Shown: positions 1 to 10,679 of the stretch, piece by piece
Layout: each line of letters starts with the position of its first letter
Numbering within the stretch: the first letter of the stretch is position 1
Source: Adenophora triphylla var. japonica
Taxonomy: Eukaryota > Streptophyta > Magnoliopsida > Asterales > Campanulaceae
Length of the DNA: 64,000 nt
Assembly: GCA_022495995.1 (NCBI GenBank)
Contig: JAFEMH010000982.1
Coordinates: 453,501 to 517,500 of the forward strand
Reading direction: 5' to 3'
Translations under genes and position numbers: made by a program
Notes under the pieces: model-generated
What the model was told of the DNA's origin: nothing
The model's database searches: none
The model's input: only the letters and a program-made list of their open reading frames with translations

Positions 1-600
1 CAAATTCCCATATATTCATCCACCATAAATTTCCCTACGAAAACAGAATATCAAAAAACCAAGTCAGGATCAATCTATACAACATCAAGATAGAAAGTTG
101 TCGGAAGTAATGTCCTTACCTATTCAAATATCTCCAACTGCAGTATATTAAGTAATCACTCCTACCCTGTTTTTCCCATAAATAGAATATGTTTAAAACA
201 TTGACAGCAAAGATTGTTACGGGGATTAGAATCCAACAATAACAAAACATCAGTCAGCACTGACCTACCTCTTTGGTTATAAGTACTACGTAAGCTTCCG
301 TAAGTCTAGAGCTTGAGTTTGAATCCCGTCAACAGAAAACCATCACTAAGACGGACCAATGCATGAGTACCATCAGGTCAGTCAAGTATAATAAACGACA
401 AAGCACCAATATGTAAAGTTCTGCCGTCATTCACCGACAATATAGGAAGTGAAATGTGTGTATAGAAAACGACAATTATAGTCAACATACTAGAAAGCGA
501 TGGGAAAGTACATAGATGCTAAAATAAAATGACTTCCATAAGTAAATCAAACAGATAATATATTTGATAACTATATCGAGGATTAATACTTAATTACCTC
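1..600. other. Non-coding flank downstream of the F-box gene
   Basis: AT-rich sequence with no reading frame I can support. A short stretch near 265-345 weakly resembles a tRNA-derived SINE (a box-B-like TTTGAATCCCG), but there is no tail or target duplication. This is the 3' flank of the minus-strand F-box gene and could hold a terminal non-coding exon of it. Confidence 0.4.
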
Positions 601-647
601 AAATATATATGCCATGTAACAGATAAATAAATACTGGGAAGAGACAT

Positions 648-1805
648 CTAGACCACGAAAAAATTTGTGTACCTCTTTCTGTTATCCTTCTTCACCTTTG
701 CTTTGACTTGCTCAACTTTCTTCTTCATCACGTCAAATCCACGTACATGAATAAGGCTCTCCACAAGCACTTCTGCATAAAATCTCTTAGGCAAGTTCTT
801 TACAAGGGCATCCCTAATGGTTTTTCTCTTCAAGTCATACCAAATTAGCTTTTTGTTATCATGATTCAACAAAACCTCACCCCTATCACCCGAGTAAACT
901 AGAGGCACAATGCTCATATAGGGATTAACTGTGGGCGGAGAGATTGAAAACAACTTAATCCATGAATTATTAACTCCATACTTCTTCATAACCCACACAT
1001 CGGTACGAAGATGAATATACCCACCAAGCAAACACAAGCAACCATCGAAAACCATAACATGCAAACTACCAAACTTCTTATCAAAGCCCTCGGGCAATGG
1101 AACCGAATAACAATCCTCACGGGAAAGATCAAACCCTACAATCAGTTCACGATCCTCTAGAACATTTGTATGTAAAGCACCCCCAATATTAGCACCCCAC
1201 ATTGGGCGAAAATTGGGTAAACAGTAAGGAAATTCTCGAATCTTTCCCCAAGAATTCGATTTCAAGCTGTAAACCCTAGTCCTAGAACCTAGCGACCCAC
1301 CCTCCTGATCACTGAACTCAACAACATTAACCACTTTATAATCCTCATTAATCAAATCATACCCTAACCCATAATTTTCCTTCTTGTTACAAAAATAATC
1401 ATCATCAAAATCAGAGAGCTCAACAGGGCAATCAACATGACAAATCGGTAAATTCACAAGCTCTCTGGTTGAAGGGTTAAGCAAGAAAATGTCATCCCCT
1501 CTTTCTAACAAAAGTAACCCATTGCAAGAACCCCTTAACCAAGTAAAGCAATGATTCTCGAAAGGCATTTGAAGCAATTTCACAACATTTCCATCATCAA
1601 AATCATTCAAGAAAGGGAGGTTACCCATACCTCCACCAAAGACCAACCTTTGTTTCATGAGTGAGCGGCTGAGGTGAGTTTTGATGAATGACTGACCGTC
1701 AACCAGAGCACACCACCGCTTTGAAACGCACCGCATACGGAGTATGGAGTCCACCGGGAGGCGGATGAGCAGCTCGGAGATCACTTCCGCCGGAAGCTCG
1801 GGCAT
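648..1805 (-). CDS. F-box protein with F-box-associated (FBA, CPR1/CPR30-like) domain
   Basis: Predicted 385-residue substrate receptor of an SCF ubiquitin ligase. The N-terminal F-box begins MPELPAEVISELLIRLPV and ends with the RMRCVSKRWCALV block (about residues 1-40). An FBA-type domain follows, with CNGLLLL, FLNPSTRELVNLP and YGLGYD (about 90-160), then DYKVVNVVEF and later a WVMKKYG strand. That order is typical of plant FBX/FBA proteins of 350-420 residues. The frame stays open upstream to 1988, but those 61 codons run into the end of a Stowaway MITE, so I chose the ATG at 1803-1805, which starts right at the F-box. The 3' end reads AAGAG then GTACAC, a possible splice donor also seen at the same place in the pseudogene at 32.4 kb, so the last few codons may really be intron. 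No frameshift or internal stop is seen. The substrate is unknown. Confidence 0.85.
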   Translation of the reverse strand: MPELPAEVISELLIRLPVDSILRMRCVSKRWCALVDGQSFIKTHLSRSLMKQRLVFGGGMGNLPFLNDFDDGNVVKLLQMPFENHCFTWLRGSCNGLLLLERGDDIFLLNPSTRELVNLPICHVDCPVELSDFDDDYFCNKKENYGLGYDLINEDYKVVNVVEFSDQEGGSLGSRTRVYSLKSNSWGKIREFPYCLPNFRPMWGANIGGALHTNVLEDRELIVGFDLSREDCYSVPLPEGFDKKFGSLHVMVFDGCLCLLGGYIHLRTDVWVMKKYGVNNSWIKLFSISPPTVNPYMSIVPLVYSGDRGEVLLNHDNKKLIWYDLKRKTIRDALVKNLPKRFYAEVLVESLIHVRGFDVMKKKVEQVKAKVKKDNRKRYTNFFVV

Positions 1806-1943
1806 TGTTTCTCTTAGGGATTGCGGAGGAAGGAAATGGAAAACGGCAATGGAGGTTTGGTGGGAAATGAAATGACACTCAGCTTCTAAACCATTAGTAA
1901 GTGTGACGTCGTATGAGACTATTATCTTTTTTAAAAAATAACA

Positions 1944-2224
1944 TACTCCCTCCGTCCCACCAATTGCTTTACCCTTTTCCTCCGGCACGGGAATTATGAT
2001 AATGGGAGGGAAAAAAAAATGTTGTGAGTGTAATTTGAAAATAGGAGAGAGAATTAGTGGAGGGAATAGTAAATTTGAAAAGTGTTGTGAGTGTAATAGT
2101 GTTTTAGGAGAGAGAATGAGTGGAGAGAATAGTAAAGATTCTTTGCCAAAAAAGGAAAGGTGAAGCTTTTAACGGGACGCCCTTTTGGGTAATTAGTGAA
2201 GCTTTTATTGGGACGGAGGGAGTA
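1944..2224. mobile_element. Stowaway (Tc1/mariner-type) MITE beside the F-box gene
   Basis: About 281 bp bounded by TA and terminal inverted repeats CTCCCTCCGTCCCA and TGGGACGGAGGGAG, the Stowaway hallmark. It has no coding capacity. Its left end is only about 140 bp upstream of the F-box start codon, so it occupies the likely promoter or 5' UTR. Internal GGAGAGAGAATGAGTGGAG motifs recur in the other MITEs of this window. Confidence 0.85.
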
Positions 2225-3708
2225 TTCTTAAAGAGTTAAATGATCAAGCAAAAGATAAGTGTAATCCGCGTGAATGCGGTTTGTTTTTTTGTTTATAAAA
2301 ATAATAAAAAAATTAAAATTTTGATTTCTTATATTATATTGTAACGTGTGGACCTGGATGGGATCTGTTTTGTGATTTGATCACTTTAACAATTGTAAAT
2401 TTGTTGACGGTTTGTTTTGTTGTTTATATAATCCGAAAAAAGTTACAACTCACCGATTTCTCAGACAGTAACGTATAGAATTGGATTTGCTTTTGTACTT
2501 TGATCACTTTAACAATTGCAAATAGTGTCATCGATATGTTTTGTTGTTTATAATCTGAAAAAAGTTAAAATTCGCTGATAACTTACGCTTACACTGTGAC
2601 GTGTGAAATTGGATCTGCTTTTGTGATTTGATCACTTTAACAATTGCAAATAATGTGAATGCGGTTTGTTTTGGTGTTTATAATAATAAAAAAATTAAAA
2701 TTTTGATTTCTTATATTATATTGGAACGTGTGGACTGGATCTGTTTTGTGATTTGATCACTTTAACAATTGCAAATTTGTTGACGGTTTGTTTTGTCGTT
2801 TATAATCCGAAAAAAATTACAATTCACCGATTTCTTAGACGTAACGTATAGAATTTGATTTGCTTTTGTACTTTGATCACTTTAACAATTGCAAATAGTG
2901 TCATGATTTGTTTTGTTTTTTATAATCTGAAAAAAGTTAAAATTCACTGATAACTTACATTGTGACGTGTGAAATTGGATCTGCTTTTGTGGTTTGATCA
3001 CTTTAACAATTGCAAATAATGTGAATGTGATTTGTTTTTGTGTTTATAATAATAAACAAAAAAAGTTAAAATTTTGATTTCTTATATTATATTGGAACGT
3101 GTGGACTGGATCTGTTTTGTGATTTGATCACTTTAACAATTGCAAATTTGTTGACGGTTTGTTTTGTCATTTATAATCCGAAAAAAGTTACAAATCATCG
3201 ATTTCTTAGACGTAACGTGTAGAATTGGATTTGCTTTTGTACTTTGATCACTTTAACAATTGCAAATAGTGTCATCAATTTGTTTTGTTGTTTATAATCT
3301 GAAAAAAGTTAAAATTCACTGATAACTTACATTGTGACGTGTGAAATTGGATCTGCTTTTGTGGTTTGATCACTTTAACAATTGCAAATAATGTGAATGT
3401 GATTTGTTTTTGTGTTTATAATAATAAAAAAAAAAAGTTAAAATTTTGATTTCTTATATTATATTGGAACGTGTGGACTGGATCTGTTTTGTGATTTGAT
3501 CACTTTAACAATTGCAAATTTGTTGACGGTTTGTTTTGTCATTTATAATCCGAAAAAAGTTACAAATCATCGATTTCTTAGACGTATTTGCTTTTGTATT
3601 TTGATCACTTTAACAATTGCAAATAGTGTCATCGATTTGTTTTGTTGTTTATAATCCGAAAAAAGTTAAAATTCGTTGATAACTTACCCTGTAACGTGTG
3701 AAATTGAA

Positions 3709-3993
3709 TACTCCCTCCGTCCCACGTGATTACAAACCATTTTTTTGGGCACAATAACTAAGAAATATTATTAAGATAATGAAAATGTGTGGTAGGAAAT
3801 GAAGAGAGAGAATGAGTGGAGTTAATAGTAGGTTGGTTGAATAAATTGTATGGTGGAAAATGAAGAGAGAGAATGAGTGGGTGGGGTAGGGTGAATATAA
3901 AATAATATATTTATTTTCATTTTGGACAGTTTGTATTCACGTGGGACGGACCAAAAAAAAATAAATTTGTATTCACGTGGGACGGAGGGAGTA
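3709..3993. mobile_element. Stowaway MITE inside the satellite array
   Basis: Bounded by TA and CTCCCTCCGTCCCACG / CGTGGGACGGAGGGAG. The right end is duplicated: GTATTCACGTGGGACGGA occurs at about 3932 and again at about 3969, so the terminal repeat is present twice. Removing the element rejoins the satellite monomer. Confidence 0.85.
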
Positions 3994-4011
3994 TATTTTT
4001 GTGGTTTGATC

Positions 4012-5213
4012 TAGGGCTGTCAGCGGTTCGGTTTGAACCGTGGTTCGAAACCGAACCGAACCAAACCACGCGGTTTGGTTCGGTTTTCTGTCACAAACGG
4101 TTCAGCTAGGTTTAGAAAATCAATAAACCATGTGGTTCGGTTCAGCTCACGGTCTGACACCCCAAAACTAAACCAAACCGAACCGAACCGAACTATTCAG
4201 ACCGAACCGCGGTTTGGAACCGCGAAACCGAACCGCGGTTTGGAACCGCGAAACCGAACCATGAAACCACCCCAAACCGAAATCATAGCCATCCATTCTA
4301 AGTTTACATTTAATCTCCACCTTTGATTTTGTGTAACCCCTAGTTGAGTAGAGCATCTCACCCAGCCTCTCATCATTATTTTCATTTTCGTTTCTCTCTC
4401 TTCTCTCAAAGCCACCGCCATTGCAGTTTTCAAGCTCAATCTTCTCCTCCAAATCCCAACGAAACCAAAACTCAAGTTTAAGATTATTAATTGTAGCACA
4501 TAATCTCTCCCCAAAACCCAAATTTCCACCTCTAATTGTCCCATCTCCTCACTCCAACACCTCAAGCGTTTTTCCAACCGCTTCGGCGGTCGAACCAATC
4601 GTACCACCGACATCGCTGCCGTCTCCGCCACTACTGATAAAATCTAAATTCTCACTGGAGCGAACGAAAGACCGTAGCAGAGTGGTCAGATTGCCTGGAA
4701 GAAGCTCGTTCAGTGGTCTCGCTCTTGGCGTTCTAAAGCCAAAACCGATGTCCTTGAACGTACTAACAAGGTTATTATCTCCTTCCTTTGACAATGCAAG
4801 CCTGAGTTTTTTTTTCCTGCTTACTTCAGATAGTTATTACTTTATGTTAAAGGCAGAATGAATGTCTAATTTTCAGATCTGTTCTCCTTGATTCCCTTTT
4901 TTGTTTAACTATACACTCCCTTCATCATAATTGACTTCATTTATTCAGTTTTCATGAAACAATTCAAGATCCCAGATTTTGAATGTCTAAATTTTCCACG
5001 ATTTGGGGTTTGAACCGCAGTTTGAACCACGGATTGAACCGTTTTTTAAACCGCGGTTTGAGACCGAACCGAATCAAACCGAGGTGGTTCGGTTCAGTTC
5101 GGTTTGAAAATTTCTACGGTTTGGTTTGGTTTGGGATTTCTCCAAACCGATTAGTAGCGGTTTGGTCTCTAAATTCCTCCAAACCGAACCAAACCGAACC
5201 ATTTACACCCCTA
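4012..5213. mobile_element. Non-autonomous hAT element with perfect 8-bp target duplication
   Basis: A 1202-bp element flanked by GTTTGATC at 4004-4011 and 5214-5221. The ends are TAGGGCTGTCAGCGGTTCGG and, reverse-complemented, CTAGGGGTGTAAATGGTTCGG minus its first base. Subterminal regions (to about 4275 and from about 5005) are dense in AACCGAACC/GGTTCGGTTT words and can pair with each other. A 33-bp subterminal block is tandemly duplicated near 4200-4260. There is no transposase frame. The insertion lies in the satellite core, so the empty site can be read from neighbouring monomers. The middle (4320-4860) is compositionally different and is listed separately. Confidence 0.85.
4320..4860. 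other. Unidentified internal segment of the hAT element, possible captured sequence
   Basis: Less repetitive and less AT-rich than the element ends, with moderately open frames on both strands. One short + frame (about 4711-4791) ends SWRSKAKTDVLERTNKVI and looks protein-like. The frames conflict, no splice structure is convincing, and I do not recognise a family. It could be a host gene fragment acquired by the element or simply GC-richer filler. Confidence 0.25.
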
Positions 5214-5480
5214 GTTTGATCCCTTTAACAATTGCAAATAGTGTGACCAGATTGGTTTGGCGTTTATAGTATGAAAAAATTGAATTAAAATTCACCAATT
5301 TCTTACCCTACAACTAATGAATTGGATCTGCTTTTGTGGTTTGATACTTTAACAGCCGCAAATAGTGTCAAAGTTTGTTTTGTTGTTTATGATCCGGAAA
5401 AATTGAGTTAAAATTCACCAATTTATTACAATACAACATATGAAATTGAATATGTGGTTTAATCGGTTTAACAATTGCAA

Positions 5481-5655
5481 ATAGTGATAGCTATAATTCA
5501 AGCAACATCTCATATTCATTTTTATATGAAAAATATTGGATCCAATATCCCCCAATTGCATTTTCAAGTTCACTCTTATTAAATTAAGTCATTTAATAGT
5601 AAAAAAAATACAAATTTAATTTATTATATGTGCAACCAACGTCAATTTAAATTAA
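5481..5655. other. AT-rich spacer, nothing recognised
   Basis: Short AT-rich DNA between the end of the satellite and the next MITE. No frame or repeat structure is seen. Confidence 0.5.
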
Positions 5656-5852
5656 TACTCCCTCCGCCCCAAAATGTTTGTCCCATTTGACTTTTTAGTT
5701 GAACTTTTACCACAAATATATTGATTCACCATTAATAATATTATCAACAACAACATTTAGAATTTCATGAACATGATTAATCTCTCATAATTTGTGGTCA
5801 AAGTTTAACAAAAAAAATCAAATGGGATAAACATTTTGGGACTGAGGGAGTA
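5656..5852. mobile_element. Stowaway-like MITE, short subfamily
   Basis: About 197 bp between TA dinucleotides. The ends are CTCCCTCCGCCCCAAAATG and CATTTTGGGACTGAGGGAG. The inverted repeat continues inward (GTCCCATTTGA / TCAAATGGGAT), so the element could fold almost completely. Confidence 0.85.
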
Positions 5853-5886
5853 ATAGTTGTTGAATTAAGAAGATATTTGTTTTTAC

Positions 5887-6051
5887 CAGTGTTCTAAAAA
5901 GATCTCGCCTAGGCGCTAGGCCCCTCTCCAACGCCTAGTTCTAAGCCCCGCCTAGGTCTCGACTAATTTCGACTAATCTCGACTAGTCCCCACCTAGGCG
6001 CTAGGCCCGACTCCGCCGCCTAGCGTCCGCCTAGCGCTTTTTAGAACCTTG
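5887..6051. mobile_element. Small hAT-type MITE rich in CGCCTAGGCG
   Basis: A 165-bp element with ends CAGTGTTCTAAAA and TTTTAGAACCTTG (inverse CAAGGTTCTAAAA). The flanking 8-mers GTTTTTAC (5879-5886) and ATTTTTAC (6052-6059) match at 7 of 8 positions, as expected for hAT insertion. The interior is made of CGCCTAGGCG and CTCGACTAAT words and is unusually GC-rich against its surroundings. Confidence 0.75.
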
Positions 6052-6063
6052 ATTTTTACAATA

Positions 6064-6364
6064 TACTCCCTCCGTCCCATGTGAATGGGCACCAACTTTT
6101 TGGGTGTGGGAATTAAAAAAAAAGTAGGAGAGAGAAATAGGTGGAGGAGGTGTTTGTGAGTATGAAGAATTAAATAGGAGAGAGAATGAGTGGGAGGAAT
6201 AGTTAGGAGAGAGAATGTTGTGAGTGTAAAAGTGAAGTAGGAGAGAGAATGAGTGAGGAAATAGTGAATATTCTTTTCCATTTTGAGTAATGTCCATTCA
6301 CATGAAACGTCACAAAAAGAAAATAAGTATTCATTCATATGGGGATATGGGGGAGGAGGGAGTA
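6064..6364. mobile_element. Stowaway MITE
   Basis: About 301 bp bounded by TA and CTCCCTCCGTCCCATGTGAA, with the other end diverged (GGGGGAGGAGGGAG). It contains repeated TAGGAGAGAGAATGAG motifs. Open frames across it are an effect of purine bias, not genes. Confidence 0.8.
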
Positions 6365-7221
6365 CATGTTAGTTGTCAAAACATGCTTGAATGTAGTGAT
6401 GGGTTTCCCCCCGTCATCAAAGCTTGTCTATTCAGTTAAAGAATAATGTTAATTATCAAATGATTGGCTTTAAAATGAGAAAAAGCTCAAAAGTAATTTA
6501 AATTTATCTTTGACAACACCATTCATTTTCTTTTTTTCGACAAAAGTAAATTGGAATGAGATCCTTCCACCTTAATAATAAATAAATTTTCTTTTATTAA
6601 ATAAAGAAAAATATCATAAGACAAACTTTTTTTAAGAAACTAAGTTGGCCGTGCCCAAAAGAGCGACGAAGTAATAAAGTAAAGTTTTACTATCGATGAT
6701 ATCGATGATCGCTAAAATAAAAAAGTAAGTTCTTCTTATCCTCTCTTTATCAAATGAAAGTGATATTTTAGTTTAGTTCATTCTCATATCTCCTTTTAAA
6801 AAAAAAAAAGTTTAAATTATCCACTCACTCTTAAGATTGGGTCAATTATTAATATCTATGAAAATAAAATGATGACTTGCTGATAACTTACCTAAACTTT
6901 AATGTGATTGTGAACACTAAATTAACCTTTAGAAAAGAAAAACAAAACAAATATGACGTTTTAGTTAACTTAGAGTCATTTTGACAAAGAATTTATAAAA
7001 AAAATAAAAAATGATCCTAACGAAAAATTAAAAATAATAAAATGATTCACCATCACAAATACGCTCAATAATATTTTTTAAATTTTCATTAGGATTGTAA
7101 AATTTTCCTTAATAAAAAAGTAATGGTCAAAATGGCCCTTAGTTATCAAAAAGTCAAATTTGTAAAAATATCAATTTGGACTGAGGGATTACTCCCCTCG
7201 ACTCGTGTTCCATGATAAAAG

Positions 7222-7223
<2 letters not shown>
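6365..7223. other. AT-rich intergenic DNA, nothing recognised
   Basis: Roughly 860 bp of AT-rich sequence without a supported frame or clear repeat. Near 7180-7200 the string GACTGAGGGATTACTCCCCTCG looks like a decayed MITE end meeting another, but no partner end is visible. Confidence 0.4.
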
Positions 7224-7261
<38 letters not shown>

Positions 7262-7475
7262 GCTTGCCCATTTCGAATCAAGCCCTTTTTTTTGTGTAAG
7301 TCAATTTACTAACAAGTCCCTCAATTCTCTGAAATTCCTTAAAATCCCCCCTGAGGCGTCTAATATTAACTAGGGAGGGATAATCATCCACTCTAACCAC
7401 TGAAGGGAGTCGAACCCAGGACCTCCGTGTTGATGTCCCAGTGCTCTAGCCATCAGGTCAAATCCTGATGATTTT
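7224..7475 (-). mobile_element. tRNA-derived SINE with long poly(A) tail
   Basis: Read on the minus strand, a box-A-like TGGCTAGAGCACTGG (7438-7452) is followed by a perfect box B, GGTTCGACTCC (7406-7416). The spacing suits an internal RNA polymerase III promoter. The element ends in a run of 36 A (36 T at 7224-7259 on +). No cloverleaf acceptor pairing is seen, so this is a SINE and not a tRNA gene. A clean target duplication was not found. Confidence 0.7.
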
Positions 7476-7821
7476 TTTTTTTTCGTACACCTTAGAGAGT
7501 GAGAATTATGACAAAGGATGAATAGTAGTTTGAACAACTTTGTCCTCATTGTGCTCTTATAATTACAAAAATACCATTACTAAAGTAATCTACTTTTATC
7601 CATTTAAGTTATGAATAGTATTTTGGAGAATTATGCCCTCAACCCACTTGAAATTTTTACCACTTTCGATGTTTCTTTAATAAGCGTGCAAAATCGCGGA
7701 GAGACACTTACACAGGGGCAGGGATGGAGTCGTCCCAGCCGAGAGTTCAAAAAATAAAATGGGTTTAAGAATTAAGGAAATAGTGAAAAAGATGATGTTT
7801 ACTGCGTGTAGATATTTGGGT
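7476..7821. other. Intergenic DNA, nothing recognised
   Basis: A-T rich sequence to the left target duplication of the next hAT element (ATTTGGGT at 7814-7821). No supported gene. Confidence 0.45.
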
Positions 7822-8903
7822 TGGGGGTATAAGTGGTTCGATTCAAATCGTGGTTTGAAATCGAACCAAAACAAATTATTTGGTTTGATTTAATTTTCAA
7901 GTATGAATAGTTCGGTCTCAAATATTGGCAAACCAAATGGTTCGGTTTGATTTATGATCTGACCCTTCTAGACTAGATCAAATCGAACCGAACCAAATCA
8001 AATCGCATTTTGAGACCGAGAGACCGAACTAACAAAACAAACCAAATTACATAAACTAATCGTAACTCCCGTCTAGTATCTTAATTAATATTTTAATATA
8101 TTTATTAATATTAGATTAATAAAAAAACCTACTCCCTCCATCCCGCCTGAAATGTCCCAACTTTTCTTTTTGGGTGTCTCATTTAAAATGTCATAACCCA
8201 AAAAAGGAAAGTTTTTTATTACTTTTTTATTTGTGGGACCCACTTGTCATACTCACAATACATATCCACTAACTATTCCCTACCCCACTTTCTCTTTCCT
8301 ACATCACTTTTCATACTCACAACATTTATTTCACTATACACTTTTTCTCTTTCCTACATCACTTTCCTTAATTTCCGTGCATGAACCATTTTGAGACATT
8401 TCGGACGGGACGGAGGGTGTATATTATCTAGAGTAATCATAACCCCCGTTTTGTATCTTATTTAATATTAATTTGATCATTTGTTATCTTCATTGCGACA
8501 CATAAATAACTAAAATATTTTCACGATCGACATTGTAAAGTGTTTTTATTACTTCGGCCTCTATCTTCCTCTAGTATATCTCTTTCTCTGACTTTCCTTT
8601 TAAACATTCAGATCTTTCGCTCTTCCTCTTTGATCACGAAAAATTTGAACAAATCTGATAATAAGTTGCAGTCTGAATCATGGGTTGAACCGTAGTTTAA
8701 ATCGTGGTCTGAACCGCCTTATGGACCACGGTCTGAACCAAACAATTGAACCGTGGCTTGAACCAAACCTAACCAAACCATATCAGTTTGGTTTGGTTCG
8801 GTTTAAATTTTTTCATGGTTCGATTCAATTTGAATTTTTTTTCAAACCAATGACTAGTTGTTCGATCCGTAAATTCTCCCAAATCGAACCATTTACACAC
8901 CTA
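7822..8903. mobile_element. Second, older hAT element of the same family
   Basis: Flanked by a perfect 8-bp duplication ATTTGGGT (7814-7821 and 8904-8911). The ends are TGGGGGTATAAGTGGTTCG and, inverted, TAGGTGTGTAAATGGTTCG, related to the element at 4012-5213. The GGTTCGG/AACCGAACC subterminal zones (7830-8040 and 8690-8895) are more diverged than in the first copy. A Stowaway MITE (8130-8421) is nested inside. No transposase frame is present. Confidence 0.8.
8130..8421. mobile_element. Stowaway MITE nested in the hAT element
   Basis: Bounded by TA and CTCCCTCCATCCCGCC at the left, with GGACGGGACGGAGGGTG then TA at the right. The two terminal mismatches to the family consensus suggest an older insertion. 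The interior repeats the CTCTTTCCTACATCACTTT phrase. Confidence 0.8.
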
Positions 8904-8954
8904 ATTTGGGTGATTGAGAAAAAGTGAGTAGAGAATAGTTAATGGATAATTATT

Positions 8955-10005
8955 TGGGCAAATTGCATTTTAGTTACCTGAGTTTGTCGAGATGTTTCAA
9001 TTGGTTATCGAATTTGCATTTGTAACAAGTTGATTATTGAGTTTATCATTTTGTTGCAATTAGGTATATTTTTGGATGCCCAGTTAAAAAATTAACGAAG
9101 GCTGAAACATGTGCGTCTCACGTGTCTTACTTAAGGGATATTTTCGTCTTTTCCATCGAATTTGACCCCTTAATAATTTTAAGGGGGTTAGATGACATTT
9201 TCTAAAAATGAGGGGGAGTTAATGACCATACCCTTCCACAACACCACCACCACCATTATTCCCTCCGATCACAACCACTTTCTGCCTCCTACCCTAACCA
9301 TTACTATGCAACCACTTCCGCCGTCACCATCTGCACAACCACCGTGCCACCACCATCTCACCACCCCCAATCATCACCATCATCCTTCATCTACAAACAC
9401 CACAAAAGTCACTCACACATAATAAACACCCAAATCTTCAATTTCATTTCATCACCGAGGAGAGAAGGAGAGAAAGCATACGGTGACTGGGGAAGAAGAA
9501 CGAGTTGCGGCTCCGATGGAGAAACAAGGGGTTGAGGAGCTCGACTTATTCTAGGGTTTGGGACATTGTTGATGTTTGTTGATCCGATACTGGAGTTGGA
9601 TTTGGAGGGATTGGGATCAACCAATTTAGTGTTGGATCTGAGTTTGGCGATTTGGGTTTTAGCGGAAGAACGATCGACAATTGGGGTGTTTATGAGGTCG
9701 GATAAGGGCATTTTCTTCGCCGCCGATTGATTTTTCCGTCTTTCAGCTCCATTGTTTGTAGATGACAGAGGAGTAAACAACCATATACCCCTTCCCATGG
9801 CAGCAAACAAAATCTGGAAAGGGGGAGGCTGGGCGAAGTTGATGGCGGCTGTAAATTGGAGGCAGTGGGGGAAGGGGAGGCGCTGAAGTGTGGAAAATGG
9901 AAGGAGGCAGTGGGGGAAGGGGTGGGTGACCGGAGACGGTGGCGTGGTGTTTATTAGACGTTAAGTTTTTTGTTTTTTACTTTGTAGGTCATGATAAAAC
10001 ATTAC
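8955..10005. mobile_element. Possible left part of a Mutator-like element cut off by the next insertion
   Basis: From GGGCAAATTGCATTTTAG the sequence resembles long terminal inverted repeats of plant Mutator-like elements, which often begin GGGCAAATTGCA. I cannot find the matching inverted end or a 9-bp duplication. The right side ends where the retrotransposon LTR begins at 10006. This is resemblance only. Confidence 0.25.
9409..9810 (-). CDS. Unidentified 133-codon frame, possible gene fragment
   Basis: A minus-strand frame rich in Ser, Pro and Asn, with a middle that reads protein-like (SSAKTQIAKLRSNTKL, NINNVPNPRISRAPQPLV). No domain, signal peptide or membrane segment is evident. The strand opposite the adjacent 9190-9410 stretch is His/Thr-rich low complexity. 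It may be a host fragment carried by a DNA element, or a chance frame. I do not recognise it. Confidence 0.2.
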   Translation of the reverse strand: MFAAMGRGIWLFTPLSSTNNGAERRKNQSAAKKMPLSDLINTPIVDRSSAKTQIAKLRSNTKLVDPNPSKSNSSIGSTNINNVPNPRISRAPQPLVSPSEPQLVLLPQSPYAFSPSLLGDEMKLKIWVFIMCE

Positions 10006-10676
10006 TGAACAGAATAAAAATGACGAGTTAGGCCCAGCGAGTAGCGAGTAAAGCCCAACCATTTATCTATTATTGCCACCATATTTTTAGTGGGCTAGGC
10101 CCAATTATTATCAAGCCCAACGCCCATCACTATGATTCGTCGACTTAAGCTCATTGTCCGACCTCCCCAGGTCCCGACCTAGCTTGGTCCGACTCTACGA
10201 TCCATATAAAATTCGGGTACGGTTCAGCCCTACCCGTCATTCAGGTCGACCTACACCCCTTAGTCGACCTCGACCTACATATTTACGTCGACCTGAAGAG
10301 TTCAGGCGCATTTACAATTCTTAGCGTGACGAGACTCCCTACAAATCAGGAGTTATTTATGGATCAGATCTCTAAATACGTATATGTTTCTCAAATTAAG
10401 GGATTTCATGCAATCCTACTACAATTATATCTCTCATCAACAACTATAAATACAAGGCAACATCAACCGTTTCAAGGTAATTGCTTTTTGATTATTACAT
10501 TGTTCCTTATAATTATTAAGCTCTCATACACATACTTACTCTCACGCCCGAGGGTCTTCGCCGGAGACCATTCCGGCTAGTCGTGGGTTTCGTGTTTCAG
10601 GTCAAGGAGCCAGGAGATTGATCGTGCCACGTGGACGGAGATTGATAGATTGATCAGCACGATTCTTGCAGCATCA
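10006..10676 (+). repeat. 5' LTR of Tat/Retand-like element 1
   Basis: Begins TGAACAGAATAAA and ends GCAGCATCA just before the primer site. The minus-strand element at 22.4-23.3 kb has an LTR starting TGAACAGTATAAA and ending GGCATCA, which supports both borders. It contains repeated GGTCCGAC/GTCGACCT words and a TATAAATAC box near 10445, the probable promoter of the element. Confidence 0.7.
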
Positions 10677-10679
10677 GTT

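Larger units (their letters stand above)
2260..5480 (+). repeat. Satellite array with A-B-C trimer of roughly 125-bp monomers, interrupted
   Basis: The core TTTGATCACTTTAACAATTG recurs near 2375, 2497, 2628, 2755, 2873, 2996, 3126, 3246, 3368, 3497 and 3602, a spacing of about 105-131 bp. The word after the core cycles through three forms: AATTTGTTGACGG, AATAGTGTCAT and AATAATGTGAATG. This gives a higher-order unit of about 370 bp repeated more than three times. The last monomer is split by a MITE (3709-3993) and a hAT element (4012-5213). The array then resumes with more diverged copies to about 5480. No coding potential. Confidence 0.85.

Noticed and set aside
265..345. SINE in the left flank
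   Set aside because: Only a weak box-B-like string; no box A at the right spacing, no tail and no target duplication.
1806..1988. Longer start of the F-box protein at 1988
   Set aside because: The added codons derive from leader and MITE terminal sequence and precede a canonical F-box start.
6031..6338. Frames of 88 and 114 codons on the minus strand
   Set aside because: They span a Stowaway MITE and reflect its pyrimidine bias.
7406..7452. tRNA gene
   Set aside because: Box A and box B are present, but there is no cloverleaf acceptor stem, and a 36-nt poly(A) tail marks a SINE.
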